A stretch of DNA of 64,000 nucleotides from Phycicoccus endophyticus (GTDB lineage Bacteria; Actinomycetota; Actinomycetes; Actinomycetales; Dermatophilaceae). Shown here piece after piece: positions 62,115-64,000 of this stretch; positions within the stretch are counted from its first letter, which is position 1; every line of letters starts with the position of its first letter. Under the pieces are notes generated by a model that ran no database searches, was not told the origin of the DNA, and saw only the letters and a list, made by a program, of their open reading frames with translations. The position numbers were made by a program, and so were the translations under genes. Location: assembly GCF_011326735.1 (NCBI RefSeq), contig NZ_JAANCN010000001.1, positions 1-64,000 of the forward strand. The letters run 5' to 3'.

Positions 62115-63308
62115 TCAGGCCGGGACCCCGTCGAGGTCCTCGATCCGGGCCAGCGACGGGCCCCGGGTGGCGGCGAGGGCCCCGGCGCGCTCCTCGGCCT
62201 CGCCGAGGACCCGCAGGGCGTTGCCGCTGGTCAGTGCGGCGAGGTCGGCGTCGCTCCAGCCGCGCTCGGCGAGCGCGGCGAGCAGCCGGGGGTACCCGCG
62301 CACGTCCTCGAGCCCCACCGGCTGGACGTCGACGCCGTCGTAGTCGCCGCCGAGCCCGACGTGCTCGACCCCGGCGGCCTCCCGGACGTGCTCGCAGTGC
62401 GCCACGACGTCCGCGACCGTGGCCTGCGGTGCGGGGTGGGTGCGTCGGCGGGCAGCCGCGAACGCCGTGTACGCCACGTGGTCGGCGGGAGAGACGCCGG
62501 CGGCGAGCGCCGCGTCGGCCGCCTCGAGGTCCCACTCGCGCACCGCGGGGCTGACGAACTTCGGCACGAACGTCACGAGGCAGACCCCGCCGTTGGCCGT
62601 GAGCCGCTCGAGGACGTCGTCGGGCACGTTGCGGGGGTGGTCGCAGACGGCCCGGGCCGAGGAGTGCGAGAAGAGCACCGGGGACTCGGCGACGTCGAGG
62701 GCGTCGTGCATCGTCGTGGCCGCGACGTGGGAGAGGTCGACGAGCATCCCGAGCCGGTTCATCTCCCGCACGACCTCCCGCCCGAACGTGGTCAGGCCGC
62801 CGTGGCAGGGCTCGTCGGTCGCGGAGTCGGCCCACGGCACGTTGTCGTTGTGCGTCAGGGTGAGGTAGCGCACGCCGAGCGCGAAGAGCATCCGCAGCGT
62901 CCCGAGCGAGGAGTCGATGCTGTGCCCGCCCTCGGCCCCCATGAGCGAGGCCACCCGTCCGCGGGCCACGGCGGCCTCCACCTCGCGGCGGGAGGTGGCC
63001 AGGGCCAGGTCGCGCGGGTAGCGGCGGACCATCGAGTGGACCGCGTCGACCTGCTCGAGGGTGGCCGCCAGCGCGGCGTCGCCCTGGAGGGTCGCCGGCA
63101 CGAAGACCGACCAGAACTGCGCGCCCACGCCGCCCTCGCGCAGGCGGGGCAGGTCGGTGTGGGTCGGGAGACCTCCGGCGGCCAGGTCCAGCCGGCCCCA
63201 GTCGTAGCCGACGCGCTCGCGCGCCTCCCACGGCAGGTCGTTGTGGCCGTCGAGGACCGGGTGGTCGCGCAGCAGCGCGCGGATCCGCTCGCTCGTGTGC
63301 TCGGGCAT
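62115..63308 (-). CDS. Membrane dipeptidase (peptidase family M19)
   Basis: A 397-residue TIM-barrel metallopeptidase. Zinc motif HNDLPW after [10 protein letters not shown] (residues about 15-22), [15 protein letters not shown] with the bridging Glu, [25 protein letters not shown] and [15 protein letters not shown] with His ligands, and [10 protein letters not shown]. It cleaves dipeptides, possibly D-containing. The ATG at 63308 has TAGGGT 7 nt upstream; an upstream ATG (63353) is less likely. Confidence 0.92.
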   Translation of the reverse strand: MPEHTSERIRALLRDHPVLDGHNDLPWEARERVGYDWGRLDLAAGGLPTHTDLPRLREGGVGAQFWSVFVPATLQGDAALAATLEQVDAVHSMVRRYPRDLALATSRREVEAAVARGRVASLMGAEGGHSIDSSLGTLRMLFALGVRYLTLTHNDNVPWADSATDEPCHGGLTTFGREVVREMNRLGMLVDLSHVAATTMHDALDVAESPVLFSHSSARAVCDHPRNVPDDVLERLTANGGVCLVTFVPKFVSPAVREWDLEAADAALAAGVSPADHVAYTAFAAARRRTHPAPQATVADVVAHCEHVREAAGVEHVGLGGDYDGVDVQPVGLEDVRGYPRLLAALAERGWSDADLAALTSGNALRVLGEAEERAGALAATRGPSLARIEDLDGVPA

Positions 63309-63315
63309 GCGCGCG

Positions 63316-63321
63316 ACCCTA
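63316..63321 (-). promoter_or_regulatory. -10 box of the M19 dipeptidase gene
   Basis: Reads TAGGGT on the minus strand, 7 nt before the ATG. Confidence 0.55.
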
Positions 63322-63354
63322 CCGGGGGCCGCGGGGTCAGCCGCGGCGCGCAAC

Positions 63355-63360
63355 TAGAGT
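63355..63360 (+). promoter_or_regulatory. -10 box of rimO
   Basis: TAGAGT, 6 nt before the rimO ATG, divergent from the dipeptidase promoter. Confidence 0.55.
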
Positions 63361-63366
63361 GACGGC

Positions 63367-64000
63367 ATGACCACCCGTGCGACCCGCGGCAGCGTGGCGC
63401 TCGTCACCCTCGGCTGCACCCGCAACGAGGTCGACTCCGAGGAGCTCGCCGGGCGGCTGGCCGCCGACGGGTGGCGCCTCGTCGAGGACGCCGCCGACGC
63501 CGACGTCGCGGTGGTCAACACGTGCGGCTTCGTCGAGCAGGCCAAGAAGGACTCCATCGACACCCTCCTCGAGGCCGCCGACCTCAAGGAGAGCGGACGC
63601 ACCCGGGCCGTCGTCGCCGTCGGCTGTCTCGCCGAGCGCTACGGGCGCACCCTCGCCGAGGAGCTCCCGGACGCCGACGCGGTCCTCGGCTTCGACTCCT
63701 ACGCGCAGATGTCCACGCATCTGCAGTCGGTGCTCGCCGGCGGGCGGCCGCCGGCCCACGTCCCTGGCGACCGCCGCCGGCTGCTGCCGCTGGCGCCGCT
63801 CGCCCGGCCGGCGGCCTCCGGCGCGGTCGCGCTGCCGGGCCACGGCGGGCCGGTGGTGCGCGCCCGGCTGGGCTCGGCTCCCTGGGCTCCCTTGAAGATC
63901 GCGAGCGGCTGCGACCGGCGCTGCGCCTTCTGCGCCATCCCCTCCTTCCGGGGCTCGTTCGTCTCCCGCCGTCCCTCCGAGGTCCTCGACGAGGCCCGCT
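63367..64000 (+). CDS. rimO: Ribosomal protein S12 methylthiotransferase RimO (partial)
   Basis: The first 211 codons are visible; the gene runs off the right edge. It begins [20 protein letters not shown]. The N-terminal UPF0004 domain has the cluster Cys in [26 protein letters not shown] and [12 protein letters not shown]. The radical-SAM motif is in [17 protein letters not shown]. The spacer between the two domains (about residues 130-185) is longer and richer in Pro/Ala than I would expect. It methylthiolates Asp of ribosomal protein S12. Confidence 0.93.
   Translation, partial: MTTRATRGSVALVTLGCTRNEVDSEELAGRLAADGWRLVEDAADADVAVVNTCGFVEQAKKDSIDTLLEAADLKESGRTRAVVAVGCLAERYGRTLAEELPDADAVLGFDSYAQMSTHLQSVLAGGRPPAHVPGDRRRLLPLAPLARPAASGAVALPGHGGPVVRARLGSAPWAPLKIASGCDRRCAFCAIPSFRGSFVSRRPSEVLDEAR

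Overview
The window is one stretch of a very GC-rich actinobacterial chromosome (about 73% G+C, with G or C at nearly every third codon position). Gene order (ileS-folC-DUF4233-ndk, mreBCD-mrdA, rpsO-pnp, dapB-thyA-dapA-rnj-ftsK-rimO), an actinobacterial ileS T-box, and many starts placed 6-7 nt after a TANNNT -10 box all fit the order Micrococcales. An Intrasporangiaceae-like organism is my inference. I saw no rRNA or tRNA gene and no intact transposon.

Region 1 (1-18200) is an aerobic (late cobalt insertion) cobalamin cluster. It holds a chelatase AAA subunit cut by the left edge, cobL, cobM, the cobalt transporter cbiMNQO, cobIJ, cobH, cobG, cobN, a bluB-cobT fusion, cobF, cobQ and a histidine phosphatase. 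Three adenosylcobalamin riboswitches precede the chelatase gene, cbiM and cobN, so cobalt uptake and insertion should fall when B12 is plentiful. Between the convergent ends of cbiO and cobIJ sits an unusual 164-bp element: four 16-bp palindromes at exactly 42-bp spacing inside a perfect 27-bp inverted repeat.

Region 2 (18200-32750) is housekeeping. It has ileS with its T-box leader and an internal patch of foreign-looking codon usage, folC, a NarL/DesR-type two-component pair, small membrane proteins, ndk, mreBCD-mrdA (no rodA follows), lpdA and a cupin.

Region 3 (32760-46700) is more accessory. It has an unrecognised two-gene membrane module, an aromatic amino acid decarboxylase overlapping a convergent helD-like helicase, a pyruvyl transferase, a CoA-binding protein, an HhH glycosylase-like protein, a decayed DUF222/HNH (13E12-type) gene, and an NAD-dependent formate dehydrogenase operon fdsGBAD.

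Region 4 (46700-64000) is conserved core: rpsO, pnp, dapB, a CbiX-like chelatase, azlCD, a GNAT enzyme, an enoyl-CoA hydratase, folA-thyA, dapA, rnj, ftsK, an ion-channel-like protein, an M19 dipeptidase and the start of rimO. A small gene between pnp and dapB has a convincing PhoP/RegX3-type box, and a run of strong hairpins precedes ftsK.
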